Numbered from the stretch's first letter, positions 1 through 7,835 are shown. The stretch is 64,000 bases of DNA from Glutamicibacter protophormiae (GCF_014647495.1 NZ_BMPH01000003.1:62001-126000); one strand, 5' to 3'. Numbers and translations: made by a program. Notes: generated by a model not told the origin, from the sequence alone.

Positions 1-722
1 ACCAGGTCCAGGCTATCCGCTTCGCCGCCACCTCCGCCGCCCGCGACGCGTCGAACCGCGAGCTGTTCACCAGCAAGATCACCTCGATCCTCGGTGTCGA
101 GCCGGAAATCATCAGCGGCGAGGAGGAAGCCGAGCTGTCCTTCACCGGTGCCGCCTCGGTCCGCGCCGGCAAGCCCGGGCAGGTGCTGGTCATCGACCTG
201 GGCGGCGGTTCCACCGAGTTCGTCCTGGGCGGCGAGAACGGCCCGGTCGCGGCCAAGAGCCTGGACATGGGCTGCGTGCGCGTCACCGAGCGCTTCCACA
301 TCGACGGGCTGCGGTCGCGCCAGAGCCTGGAATTCCTCGACGCCACCCTGCAGCGCCTGGACGGCGCGGTGGACGTGAGCCAGGTGGACGCGGTCATCAT
401 GGTCGCCGGCACCTGCACCACCCTCACCGCGCAGGCGCTGGGGCTGAAGCAGTACGATTCCGCGGCCATCCACGGCGCCGAGCTGAGCTTCGCCCAGATG
501 CGCCAGGCCACCGCCTCGATGCTCTCCTACACCCGCGAACAGCGCCAGGCGCTGGGCTTCATGCACCCGGGACGCGTGGACGTCATCCAGGCCGGAGCGG
601 TCATCGTCGAGCGCATCCTGGACTACCTGGAACGCGCCAGCGGACACCGCGAGATGGTCCTGGTCGCCTCGGAGCACGACATCCTCGACGGCATCGCGGC
701 TTCCGCCGCGCAGCGCGCTTAA
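1..722 (+). CDS. Ppx/GppA family phosphatase (exopolyphosphatase), 5' truncated by window edge
   Basis: The reading frame is open from base 3 and runs into TAA at 720-722; the start lies outside the window. The visible part begins VQAIRFAATSAARDA and contains the hallmark sugar-kinase/Hsp70-type phosphate-binding loop VIDLGGGSTEFVLGG around bases 189-233, preceded by ISGEEEAELSFTGA, which is typical of the N-terminal ASKHA fold of exopolyphosphatase/guanosine pentaphosphate phosphatases. A second ATP-binding-like motif MVAGTCTTLTA follows. About 240 residues are visible, consistent with the short actinobacterial Ppx type lacking the long C-terminal HD domain. Family role: removal of terminal phosphate from polyphosphate or pppGpp in the cytosol. 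Substrate preference cannot be judged. It runs into the protease gene with a 34-nt gap to the preferred TTG start and may be cotranscribed. Confidence 0.9.
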   Translation, partial: QVQAIRFAATSAARDASNRELFTSKITSILGVEPEIISGEEEAELSFTGAASVRAGKPGQVLVIDLGGGSTEFVLGGENGPVAAKSLDMGCVRVTERFHIDGLRSRQSLEFLDATLQRLDGAVDVSQVDAVIMVAGTCTTLTAQALGLKQYDSAAIHGAELSFAQMRQATASMLSYTREQRQALGFMHPGRVDVIQAGAVIVERILDYLERASGHREMVLVASEHDILDGIAASAAQRA

Positions 723-756
723 TGACACCCCAGGCAAGACAGGGCAGGAGATGACC

Positions 757-2262
757 TTGAAAGCACCAGCACGTTCCGGCCTCCCGGCCGGCGCACGCAC
801 CGCCGTTTCGGCCCTGCTCGCGACCCTGCTGGCCTTCGCGTTCCTGCTGCCCAGCCCCGCGGCGCAGGCCGATGACATGCGCAACGCCGAATACTGGCTG
901 AAGTCGCTGGGCATCACCGAGGCGCAGAAGGAAACCAAGGGCGAGGGCGTGAAAGTCGCCGTCATCGACACCGGCATCGACACCGGCCACCGGGACCTGA
1001 AGGGCGCCGTCGTGGGCGGCGCCGACATGTCCGGGGCCGGGGGAGCCAAAGGCGAGAAGCCCATCGGCGTCATGAGCGAGCACGGCACCCTGGTGGCGAC
1101 CCTGCTGGCCGGGCGCGGCAACAACCAAGGGGAAATCGACCGGGTCACCTCCGAGAACCAGCGGCTGAAGTCGGCCTGGGAACAGGCCAAGAAGACCGCC
1201 GAGGAAGAGGACAAGGACGTCCCGGAGGAACCCGAATACGAAAAGGTCCCCGCGCTGTCCGGCGGCAAGGACGGGGTGCTCGGCGTGGCGCCCAAGGCAG
1301 AGCTGCTGTCCGTGTCGTTGTGGATGGGGGACGGCAACCCTTCCGGCATCTCCGTGGAGCAGCAGATCCCCAGGGCGGTGAAGTACGCGGTGGACTCCGG
1401 CGCGAAGGTCATCAACATGTCCCTGGGCTCCACCAGCCCTGCCTGGCCCGAAAGCTGGGACGAAGCCTTCAAGTACGCCGAGGAACGCGACGTGGTCGTC
1501 GTGGCCGCTGCGGGCAACCGCTCCGGCGGCATGAACCAGGTCGGCGCGCCGGCGACCATCCCGGGCGTGCTGACCGTGGCCGGCGTCGACGAGAACGACA
1601 AGGCTTCGCAGGATTCATCCACCGAAGGCATCTCCATCGGTGTGGCCGCCCCGGCCGAGAAGCTGGTCGGCGGGCTGCCGGACAACGGCTACGCGCGCTG
1701 GTCCGGAACCTCCGGCGCCGCGCCGATCGTCGCGGGCGTGGCGGCGCTGATTCGCTCCAAGTACCCGGACATGCCGGCCGAGCAGGTCATCAACCGCATC
1801 CTGAAGACCGCCAAGGACACCGGAGCCGCCTGGGTCGACAACCTCTACGGCTACGGCATCATCGATGCGAACGCCGCCGTGAATGCTGACGTCCCGGTGG
1901 CGACCGAGAATCCGCTGGGCACCATCACCGAATGGATCCGGGTGCACCGCCGCAATACCGAAGGCGTCTCGGATGCTCCGGACCCGGGCGTCTCCAACGA
2001 GAAGTCGGACCTGAAGCAGGTGGCCGCCCCGGAGCCGATCGCCCCGGACACCTCGACGCCGGTGCTGCAACCGGTGCTGGTGATCGGCGGATCGCTGATC
2101 CTGCTGCTGGTACTGGCCATCGGCGGGGTGCAGGTCAGCACCAGGGCAAGGAAGCAGGCGCTGTCCGCACGGGTGGCCTCGGCCAAACTGGGCGACCTGC
2201 AGGTCGGGAAGCCCAATGAGGGCCGCGACCTGTTCGACGACATTCCTGAAGACGAGAAGTAG
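757..2262 (+). CDS. Secreted S8 (subtilisin-like, mycosin-type) serine protease with C-terminal membrane anchor
   Basis: An N-terminal signal peptide (positively charged start, hydrophobic core, AQA cleavage site) is followed by a subtilase domain with the catalytic triad readable. Counting from the ATG at 751, Asp73 lies in VAVIDTGID, His111 in EHGTLVATLLAG and Ser321 in GTSGAAPIVAG; the oxyanion Asn is in AAAGNRSGG. The last ~70 residues hold a single membrane segment (VLVIGGSLILLLVLAIGGV) and a basic cytosolic tail, the topology of mycosins that process type VII secretion substrates. The ATG at 751 directly abuts AGGAG (746-750) with no spacer, so the TTG at 757, six bases after AGGAG, is the better start. 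A ~60-residue charged insertion between His and Ser (EEEDKDVPEEPEYEKV) is mycosin-like. No ESX genes are visible nearby. Confidence 0.85.
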   Translation: MKAPARSGLPAGARTAVSALLATLLAFAFLLPSPAAQADDMRNAEYWLKSLGITEAQKETKGEGVKVAVIDTGIDTGHRDLKGAVVGGADMSGAGGAKGEKPIGVMSEHGTLVATLLAGRGNNQGEIDRVTSENQRLKSAWEQAKKTAEEEDKDVPEEPEYEKVPALSGGKDGVLGVAPKAELLSVSLWMGDGNPSGISVEQQIPRAVKYAVDSGAKVINMSLGSTSPAWPESWDEAFKYAEERDVVVVAAAGNRSGGMNQVGAPATIPGVLTVAGVDENDKASQDSSTEGISIGVAAPAEKLVGGLPDNGYARWSGTSGAAPIVAGVAALIRSKYPDMPAEQVINRILKTAKDTGAAWVDNLYGYGIIDANAAVNADVPVATENPLGTITEWIRVHRRNTEGVSDAPDPGVSNEKSDLKQVAAPEPIAPDTSTPVLQPVLVIGGSLILLLVLAIGGVQVSTRARKQALSARVASAKLGDLQVGKPNEGRDLFDDIPEDEK

Positions 2263-2265
2263 ATG

Positions 2266-2297
2266 ATGACCCGGTGCCCGCAAGGACGCCGGGTCAT
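2266..2297. terminator. Hairpin between convergent genes
   Basis: ATGACCCGG at 2266-2274 pairs with CCGGGTCAT at 2289-2297. It lies just after the protease stop and before the convergent gene end at 2306, so it probably terminates in both directions. There is no long T tract, as is common in GC-rich actinobacteria. Confidence 0.6.
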
Positions 2298-2305
2298 TTG
2301 CCTCT

Positions 2306-2641
2306 TCATTGCTTTTCGTCCGCGGAATGCAGTTTGGAAGGGACGGGCGGGGCGCCCGAGGCCGGTGACGCCGGAAGCGCCCCGAAAGGCGCCGCGAATT
2401 CACAGGTGATCCTCTGGTACCGGGGAACGGCGGCGATCCAGAGGACGAGCCCGATCAGCATTGCGGCAACTGCCAGCCCCAGCAGCGCGAGGTCGCTTTC
2501 GGTGGCGGGGCAGCCGGCGGAACTGTCATCGATCTCCGGGCAGCTGCGCCAGGGCTGGAGGAACATGATCACGCTGGCGGCAGCTCCCAGCAGCGTCAGC
2601 AGGGCCGCCAGCCAAATCAGGAACCTTCGGAATACGCGCAT
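2306..2641 (-). CDS. Small two-TM membrane protein of unknown function
   Basis: The 111-residue product has an N-terminal membrane helix (FLIWLAALLTLLGAAASVIMF) and a second one (LALLGLAVAAMLIGLVLWIAA) separated by a ~25-residue loop carrying two cysteines (RSCPEIDDSSAGCPA) that could form a disulfide outside the cell. The C-terminus is proline/alanine-rich. Hydrophobic layout and codon use match a real gene. It is convergent with the protease. I do not recognise a family and assign no function. Confidence 0.7.
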   Translation of the reverse strand: MRVFRRFLIWLAALLTLLGAAASVIMFLQPWRSCPEIDDSSAGCPATESDLALLGLAVAAMLIGLVLWIAAVPRYQRITCEFAAPFGALPASPASGAPPVPSKLHSADEKQ

Positions 2642-2842
2642 GCTCCAACCATTGCACGTCCGACGCGCCTCGGCTGGGCGGCCCCACAGCGTGCCGTCCG
2701 CCAGCTTACGTGGACGGCGCTTGCGGGCAGTGAATCAGCCGCGAAAAACACGGAATCCGAACCCTGATCACCGGCTGCCATGGCGAACGCTCCTTACCGT
2801 GTCCGGACGGGCGACGGTTACGTGATTAAACATACCCATTAA
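2642..2842. other. Intergenic region without recognised gene
   Basis: The ~200 bp between the divergent membrane-protein gene and the ndh operator hold no convincing ORF and no RNA that I can recognise. It presumably holds the promoter of the minus-strand gene at 2306-2641. Confidence 0.4.
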
Positions 2843-2864
2843 GTTAGTGAATATTTTCACTAAC
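2843..2864. promoter_or_regulatory. Rex-like operator upstream of ndh
   Basis: A perfect inverted repeat GTTAGTGAA-TATT-TTCACTAAC. Its core GTGAA-N4-TTCAC is the core of the redox repressor Rex site (consensus TTGTGAA-N4-TTCACAA); each half here matches 6 of 7 consensus bases. It overlaps the candidate -35 region of the ndh promoter, the position expected for a repressor. Rex control of a type II NADH dehydrogenase is established in Bacillus subtilis and fits NADH sensing. Confidence 0.6.
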
Positions 2865-2884
2865 TCCGAAAATCCGCGTAGAAT
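2855..2884 (+). promoter_or_regulatory. ndh promoter giving a probable leaderless mRNA
   Basis: TAGAAT at 2879-2884 is a good -10 element and TTTCAC at 2855-2860 a weak -35 with an 18-bp spacer. Transcription starting 7-8 bases after the -10 would begin at the ATG at 2892. No Shine-Dalgarno sequence precedes that ATG. Confidence 0.55.
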
Positions 2885-2891
2885 CGACAGT

Positions 2892-4259
2892 ATGTCGATC
2901 ATCGAAAGCTCCCAGAAGCGTCCTCGCATTCTCGTCGTTGGCGGTGGCTATGTTGGCCTGTACGTTGCGATGAATCTGCAGAAAAAGGTTAAGTCCCACG
3001 GCGGCATCGTCACCGTGGTCGACCCGAACCCATACATGACCTACCAGCCGTTCCTGCCGGAAGTTGCAGGCGGCCAGATTGAACCACGCCACGTTGTGGT
3101 CTCCCACCGTCAGCACCTGAAGCACTCCGAGCTGATCAACGGCCGCGTGCTGAGCATCGACCACGCCAGCAAGAAGGCAGTCATTGCTCCGGTCAACGGC
3201 GAAGAGTACGAAATTGAATACACCGATGTCGTGATGTCCGCTGGCGCGGTCACCCGCACCTTCCCGATCACCGGCCTGGCCGAGCAGGGCATCGGCCTGA
3301 AGACCATCGAAGAGGCCATCGCGCTGCGCAACAAGGTTGCCGAGCGCATCGAGTCCGCTTCGAACATGACCGATCCGGCAGAGCGCAAGCGCGCCCTGAC
3401 CTTCGTGGTGGTCGGCGGCGGCTTCGCCGGCATCGAGACCATCGCCGAGCTCGAGGACATGGCCCGCCACCTGGTCAGCCTGAACGACCGCGTGCAGCAG
3501 AGCGAAGTCCGCTTCGTGCTGGTTGAGGCCATGGGCCGCATCATGCCGGAAGTCACCGCCGAACAGGCCGAATGGGTTGTCGAGCACCTGCGCAGCCGCG
3601 GTGTCGAGGTCCTGCTGAACACCTCGCTGGCCGATGCCACCGACGGCTACCTGCAGCTGATCAACATGGCCGACAAGTCCCCGGCCGACGCCTTCTACTC
3701 TGACACCCTGATCTGGTGCGCCGGCGTCATGGCCAACCCGATGGTCCGCTCCACCGATTTCCCGATCGAGCAGCGCGGCCGCATTGAGACCCGCACCGAC
3801 CTGCGCATCAAGGATGCGAACGGCGATGCGCTGGATGGCGCGTGGGCAGCCGGCGACGTATCGGCAGTCAAGGACGTCACCGGCGGCCTGCCGGACGGCA
3901 CCTGCGTGCCCAACGCGCAGCACGCCGTGCGCCAGGCCAAGCTGCTGGCGAAGAACCTGTATGCAGCCCGCTACGGCGTTGGCCGCATCAAGGAATACAA
4001 GCACAAGAACCTCGGCGCCGTGGCAGGCTTCGGCAAGAACAAGGGTGTTGCCAAGGTCGTGGGCATCAAGCTCAAGGGCTGGCCGGCATGGATGGCCCAC
4101 CGCGGCTACCACGGCATGGCCATGCCGACCTTCGAGCGCAAGTTCCGCGTGCTCGGCGACTGGATGGTTGCCTGGTTCTTCACCCGCGACGCGCTGCAGC
4201 TGAACAACCTCGACGCGCCGCGCACCGCCTTCGAGGAAACTGCCAAGCCGAAGAAGTAG
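2892..4259 (+). CDS. ndh: Type II NADH:quinone oxidoreductase (NDH-2)
   Basis: The 455-residue flavoprotein has two dinucleotide-binding Rossmann motifs: VVGGGYVGLYVAMNLQKK near the N-terminus (FAD) and VVVGGGFAGIETIAEL in the middle (NADH). The C-terminal part has the WAAGDVSAV and PNAQHAVRQAKLLAKN motifs of the family and ends with the membrane-associating amphipathic region of NDH-2. It oxidises NADH and passes electrons to menaquinone at the inner face of the membrane without proton pumping. The frame is open upstream to a GTG at 2847, but that lies inside the operator; the ATG at 2892 (MSIIESSQKRPRILVVGGG) matches family length and is preceded by a well-placed -10. Codon use differs a little from neighbours (more GTT/GCA), typical of a highly expressed gene. 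Confidence 0.93.
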   Translation: MSIIESSQKRPRILVVGGGYVGLYVAMNLQKKVKSHGGIVTVVDPNPYMTYQPFLPEVAGGQIEPRHVVVSHRQHLKHSELINGRVLSIDHASKKAVIAPVNGEEYEIEYTDVVMSAGAVTRTFPITGLAEQGIGLKTIEEAIALRNKVAERIESASNMTDPAERKRALTFVVVGGGFAGIETIAELEDMARHLVSLNDRVQQSEVRFVLVEAMGRIMPEVTAEQAEWVVEHLRSRGVEVLLNTSLADATDGYLQLINMADKSPADAFYSDTLIWCAGVMANPMVRSTDFPIEQRGRIETRTDLRIKDANGDALDGAWAAGDVSAVKDVTGGLPDGTCVPNAQHAVRQAKLLAKNLYAARYGVGRIKEYKHKNLGAVAGFGKNKGVAKVVGIKLKGWPAWMAHRGYHGMAMPTFERKFRVLGDWMVAWFFTRDALQLNNLDAPRTAFEETAKPKK

Positions 4260-4373
4260 CACTTCACGGCCGATGATCGAATCACGGGTTGGGGATCGCC
4301 ATGGGCGGTCCCCAACCTGTGTGCTGGGCAATTTCTTTTTTCCCGAATCGATCGCGTAGGATTTTAGAGTCCT

Positions 4374-4458
4374 GCCCCTATGGTGGAATTGGCATACACG
4401 GCTGACTTAAAATCAGCTGCCGCAAGGCTTGTGGGTTCGAGTCCCACTGGGGGCACCA
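4374..4458 (+). tRNA. tRNA-Leu (anticodon UAA)
   Basis: Cloverleaf is readable: acceptor GCCCCTA (4374-4380) with TGGGGGC (4448-4454); anticodon stem GCTGA/TCAGC around loop CTTAAAA giving anticodon TAA at 4408-4410; a class II variable arm (CTGCCGCAAGGCTTG region); T-loop GGTTCGAGTCCC; encoded ACCA end (4455-4458). The 85-nt length and long variable arm fit leucine. Its 3' end is the insertion site of the integrative element; the element's left end regenerates the complete tRNA. Confidence 0.95.
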
Positions 4459-4459
4459 C
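4436..4459. repeat. attL core (24-bp direct repeat, tRNA-Leu 3' end)
   Basis: TTCGAGTCCCACTGGGGGCA followed by CCAC, identical to 14378-14401. It covers the T-loop, T-stem 3' side, acceptor 3' strand and CCA of the tRNA gene, the usual attB for tyrosine integrases. Confidence 0.9.
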
Positions 4460-4529
4460 TGCATATGGCCTCTACTTCCCTTTAGTTACGGGGGAGTGGA
4501 AGCCATTGCTGTTTCTGGAAACACTGAAA

Positions 4530-4548
4530 AGGGCACATTTAGGGCACA
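4530..4548 (+). repeat. Integrase arm-type sites, left end (2 x AGGGCACA)
   Basis: AGGGCACA occurs at 4530-4537 and 4541-4548, in the same orientation and 11 bp apart (one helical turn). The same pair with the same spacing recurs at 14264-14282. The copies overlap the end of the integrase gene, 70 bp from the core. Confidence 0.65.
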
Positions 4549-5654
4549 TTCATCCGAGATACTGCCTCATTCAAGGCCACTGCAACGCCGTCCAAATCGT
4601 CATCGAACAGCTCTGCATACACGTCAAGCGTCATCGCAGCTGAGCTATGGCCAAGCATCCGCTGAACTGCTTTCACGTTCGCCCCGGCGCTCACTGCGAA
4701 GCTCGCAGCGGTGTGCCTTAGGTCGTGAGGCGTCACCCTTGGAACGCCTGAATCTATGACAGCTGAACCGAACCAGGATTTACGTTCGCGCATGTCGATG
4801 TGGCGAAGGTACGTTCCATCAGGATTCGGGAACACCAGGTCTTCACGATGCTTGCCCTTGCATAGTTCACCAATGGCAGGCGCCATGAACTCGGGGAACG
4901 GCACAGATCTTTGCTCATGGCTTTTTGGTGTTCCCACCTTGATCTTCCCGCCAACATCGACAGCGTTCTGGTTAACACTCAAGCGCCGGCGAATCATGTC
5001 TACATCTTGCACCCGCAGCGCGGTCGCTTCACCCCACCGCAGCCCACAGTATGCCAGCACGCGAACCAGCGTAGGGTATTTCGCGTGATCCGCCAGATCC
5101 CGTATTTGCTCATGGCTCAGAAAGACATGAGCCTTCTTCTTTTTCCTCGGTAGATCCACTCCACGCGCAGGATTGGTTTGCAAACGGCGGTCTTTTACCG
5201 CGTCATCCAGGATCGCAGCTAGCACACCATAGGCGCGGATTACCGTTGTCGCTGATTTCGGCTTCATTGCGGGCGTAGATTTAGCGTCACCGATAGATAG
5301 TTTCGTAACCCAGGCTTGCACTTCAGTATGGATAATTTCAGTGATGGGCCACTTGCCCCAGGCTGGCTCAACATGAACCCGCCAAGCTATCTCTAGTGGT
5401 CGATAGGCGGAAGGTTTGAGTGTTTGCTTGCGTTCCAGCCAGGATGGCCCCAGAGACGCAATGGTTACGTTTGCTTTGGCGGGATCTATGTAGGTTCCGT
5501 TGGCCTTATCAACTTCCACCGTGGCACGGAATACCTCTGCATCTCGCTTGGTCTTGAAGCCCTTTTTCTTGGTTTGGCTTCGGTCAGGTTTCCGATACCT
5601 GACCATGTACCTAAGTGCGCCATCATTTAGTAGGTATTTCTCAATCGTTGCCAT
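4539..5654 (-). CDS. int: Tyrosine site-specific integrase
   Basis: The 371-residue protein has an N-terminal arm-binding region (MVRYRKPDRSQTKKKGF, an AP2-like integrase DNA-binding fold), a SAM-like core-binding domain around residues 60-170 and a C-terminal catalytic domain. Catalytic residues are visible: Arg206 (CGLRWGEA), Lys244, His310 and Arg313 (HDLRHT), His336 (LGHSS) and Tyr346 (LDVYAELF). It catalyses recombination between the tRNA-Leu attB and the element attP. It abuts the left attachment site, and its start overlaps the 3' end of the upstream repressor gene by 14 nt, so int is probably translated from the repressor transcript. Its base composition is visibly less GC-rich than the flanking chromosome. 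Confidence 0.93.
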   Translation of the reverse strand: MATIEKYLLNDGALRYMVRYRKPDRSQTKKKGFKTKRDAEVFRATVEVDKANGTYIDPAKANVTIASLGPSWLERKQTLKPSAYRPLEIAWRVHVEPAWGKWPITEIIHTEVQAWVTKLSIGDAKSTPAMKPKSATTVIRAYGVLAAILDDAVKDRRLQTNPARGVDLPRKKKKAHVFLSHEQIRDLADHAKYPTLVRVLAYCGLRWGEATALRVQDVDMIRRRLSVNQNAVDVGGKIKVGTPKSHEQRSVPFPEFMAPAIGELCKGKHREDLVFPNPDGTYLRHIDMRERKSWFGSAVIDSGVPRVTPHDLRHTAASFAVSAGANVKAVQRMLGHSSAAMTLDVYAELFDDDLDGVAVALNEAVSRMNVP

Positions 5655-6420
5655 CGGCTGAATCCTTCAACGCCTTCTTGAGATCTTCTCGAACGAGGCT
5701 TGCTTCAACGGATTTTGTAGCTATACCGAGAATAGTTTCCTTGATCCTAGCGACCCAAAGATTCATATGGCCGCCAAGGTAGGGCAGAGATGCTACCTCT
5801 GTGGCCTGACCTTCGCCGTTAATGTGCCACAGCGATAGCGATTCATCATCTTTAAGATTCATAGCGTGATAATGAGCCTGGAACATTAGGCGTTGTTCAG
5901 CCTCGTATCCATCGTCGCCCAGTGGGAAAAGCATAATAGTGTTCTCGAGTTCGGTGTCTGCTTTTCGCATGACTTTATGAGCGCTATGTAAGGGATCATC
6001 ATTCCTTGCATGCGCCTCAGCGCCGGGAGGAAAATAGAGCTCTTTCAGCGGCTCCTGATTATCGAGCAGGCGAAGACCGTTGGCCCATTCCCATATCTCA
6101 CCTTCGGTTTGTCCCTTTGGGGCGGCGGTCACCTGTTCGCTCATATCGTCACTAGGTGAGTTCGCGGGGAACAGTAGGGCGTTAGGGTTTACGTTCAATG
6201 CGACAGCTAAGGCCATGAGTTCATCAGCATCGACGCGTCTTGTCCCGGCTTCAATTTTCTGAAGACCACTAGCGGAAATCTTCACTCCAAGCTTTTCTAG
6301 TCTGTCTTCAAGTTCGCGAAGGGATACTCGATCGCTTCGGTATCTCTTAATGTTCGCGGCCACAGTTGCCCCGGTTTTGCCTATATCGCGGCCACGTTCA
6401 CGCTTCTTCTCAGGTTCCAT
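5641..6420 (-). CDS. XRE-family transcriptional repressor of the element
   Basis: The N-terminal ~75 residues form a Cro/CI-type helix-turn-helix (GATVAANIKRYRSDRVSLRE, then KLGVKISASGLQKIEAG). The remaining ~180 residues are acidic and without a motif I recognise; there is no HExxH (ImmA-type) protease motif. The frame is open back to an ATG at 6459, but MEPEKKRERG at 6420 is the more typical N-terminus and keeps the divergent promoter region free. It probably represses the divergent xis-rep operon and its own int-containing transcript, keeping the element integrated. Confidence 0.8.
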   Translation of the reverse strand: MEPEKKRERGRDIGKTGATVAANIKRYRSDRVSLRELEDRLEKLGVKISASGLQKIEAGTRRVDADELMALAVALNVNPNALLFPANSPSDDMSEQVTAAPKGQTEGEIWEWANGLRLLDNQEPLKELYFPPGAEAHARNDDPLHSAHKVMRKADTELENTIMLFPLGDDGYEAEQRLMFQAHYHAMNLKDDESLSLWHINGEGQATEVASLPYLGGHMNLWVARIKETILGIATKSVEASLVREDLKKALKDSADGND

Positions 6421-6442
6421 ATAAGAAACACTACACACCATA

Positions 6443-6472
6443 TTGACATCACGCCACATTAGAGATTAGTGT
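6443..6472 (+). promoter_or_regulatory. Candidate promoter of the xis/replication operon
   Basis: TTGACA at 6443-6448 is a perfect -35 hexamer; the -10 at 17-18 bp spacing is weak (TTAGTG/TAGTGT, 6466-6472). It overlaps the upstream end of the palindromic operator at 6473-6505. Confidence 0.4.
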
Positions 6473-6505
6473 TTCCAGTAGAGCGTAACTAATGCTCTAT
6501 TGGAA
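6473..6505. promoter_or_regulatory. Palindromic operator in the divergent repressor/xis region
   Basis: TTCCAGTAGAGC (6473-6484) and GCTCTATTGGAA (6494-6505) are 12-bp inverted arms with one G-T mismatch and a 9-bp centre. It lies between the divergent repressor and Xis genes, the natural place for the element's lysogeny switch operator. Confidence 0.6.
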
Positions 6506-6525
6506 CTAATAGGGAGGACAGGGAA

Positions 6526-6732
6526 ATGACTACAGTCACCATCCCCGAGGTCGAAGTACTCCATACTCCGGCAGCTTTGGGGGACCGGCTCGGCTTGTCA
6601 GTTGGAGCACTCGCTCAAATGCGATATCGGGGCAATGGGCCTCGATTCATAAAACTAGGTGGACGTCAGGTTCGTTATCGAGAGTCAGATATCCAAGCCT
6701 GGCTCGATCAGCAGACCAGGGATCGCACCTAA
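6526..6732 (+). CDS. AlpA/Xis-like winged helix-turn-helix protein (excisionase or activator)
   Basis: This 68-residue protein has the HTH_17/MerR-like layout: LGDRLGLSVGALAQMRYRGNGPRFIKLGGRQVRYRESDIQAWL (helix-turn-helix, then the wing G..RYR..D...WL) covering residues ~17-60. Such proteins act as excisionases or transcriptional activators in actinobacterial phages and integrative elements. A strong ribosome site (GGGAGG at 6511-6516) precedes the ATG. It is the first gene of the rightward operon, divergent from the repressor. Confidence 0.85.
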   Translation: MTTVTIPEVEVLHTPAALGDRLGLSVGALAQMRYRGNGPRFIKLGGRQVRYRESDIQAWLDQQTRDRT

Positions 6733-6767
6733 AATCTCTATCTCGCAACGCGGGAGGGAAAGCAGAA

Positions 6768-7046
6768 ATGCCAACAACTGAATCGACAGACAAAAACGGT
6801 CTAACAACTGTCTACCGAGGCGAAGGGGCACTGATCCCGCAAAAGGATCTAATCACCCATCTTCGCAAAGAGTGCGGTCACTCACTCAACGCGGCCAAGG
6901 CAATCGCTAAGGAATGCCGGACGCACCAGAATACGGCTAACCGATGGTTGCCGACAGGCTGGGTAGATGTGCTCCACCCGCCCAAAGTTTTATTCGTTCG
7001 CAGGCTCTCAGTTGAACAGCGAATGATGCACCAGAGAGATGACTAA
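6768..7046 (+). CDS. Hypothetical element protein (92 aa)
   Basis: Starts at ATG 6768 after GGGAGG (6751-6756). It contains a helical segment (KDLITHLRKECGHSLNAAKAIAKECRTHQNTANRWL) that could be a small DNA- or RNA-binding helix-turn-helix, with basic residues around it. The next gene starts 3 bp after its stop, so it belongs to the same operon as the Xis-like gene. I do not recognise a family. Confidence 0.65.
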   Translation: MPTTESTDKNGLTTVYRGEGALIPQKDLITHLRKECGHSLNAAKAIAKECRTHQNTANRWLPTGWVDVLHPPKVLFVRRLSVEQRMMHQRDD

Positions 7047-7049
7047 CCA

Positions 7050-7835
7050 ATGTTCCGAAAGAATGACCGCGTGACTCTACGCGACGCATGGGGAGAACCG
7101 GGAACCATCGTCAAGGTCACCAAGAACGAGATCCGAGTCCGCTGGGATGACGGGCTCGAAACCCCAGTTCACCCGCAGCAACTCGCCCACATCTTAGAGG
7201 CAGAAAAAGACGGTAGCTACTCCGACCAAGAACCAGCTACCGCCAACGAAACCAACACTCAAGAAAAGGATGATTCCATGAACAACATTACCAAGTACAC
7301 CACTGCCCAGCTAGTCGCCGAAGCCGACCGCCGAGGCGTACCCGTCCCCGCCAACCTCCGCGCCGAAAACCCACCAGCCGGCTTCAAGCTGGAGTACCAC
7401 TGCGCATGTGGCATGGGCTGCACCCCCGAAGATCTGAATACCGAAGAAAAATGTCACATCATTGGACACAGTTTCGACGGCCCCGGCGTGTACCTCGACA
7501 GCTCCAGCGTGCAACTGAACAGCAATTGGACCGCGAAGCACGGCATCACGTTCCACCTGTCCAACTACAAGTCCCAGGACCGTGACGGCAACTGGGTCGA
7601 AAGCAGCTGGACCCGCGACGAACTGTCACAGCTCCCAGCCATGGTTACCAAGGTCCTAAGCACCATCGACTACGCCGCCGCGAAGGAGTTCTTCGAGCAG
7701 CACCCCGAACACTTCGACCGCGTACCCGGCGTTGGAGCACTCGCAGTGCTAGCGGACCAGAACAATCTCAGCGCCCCCGAAGCCTTCCAGGCATACATGG
7801 ATCTGACCAAGCAGCGGAGCGTCGAAAATGCGTAA
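7050..7835 (+). CDS. Hypothetical element protein with N-terminal SH3/KOW-like domain
   Basis: 261 residues. Residues 1-50 (FRKNDRVTLRDAWGEPGTIV... IRVRWDDG.....VHPQQLAHI) look like a small SH3-like beta-barrel. A ~25-residue acidic linker follows, then a second region beginning at an internal ATG (7278) that has its own ribosome site AAAAGGATG nearby. The second region has a Cys/His cluster (YHCACGMGCTPEDLNTEEKCHIIGH, read as CxCxxxC...C...H) suggestive of zinc binding. Both parts share one frame, so this may be a fusion with a shorter second product from 7278. Function unknown. Confidence 0.65.
   Translation: MFRKNDRVTLRDAWGEPGTIVKVTKNEIRVRWDDGLETPVHPQQLAHILEAEKDGSYSDQEPATANETNTQEKDDSMNNITKYTTAQLVAEADRRGVPVPANLRAENPPAGFKLEYHCACGMGCTPEDLNTEEKCHIIGHSFDGPGVYLDSSSVQLNSNWTAKHGITFHLSNYKSQDRDGNWVESSWTRDELSQLPAMVTKVLSTIDYAAAKEFFEQHPEHFDRVPGVGALAVLADQNNLSAPEAFQAYMDLTKQRSVENA

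Noticed and set aside
4380-4643. An 87-codon open frame across tRNA-Leu and the left end of the element
   Set aside because: It overlaps the tRNA gene and the attachment core; no ribosome site and no protein-like composition.
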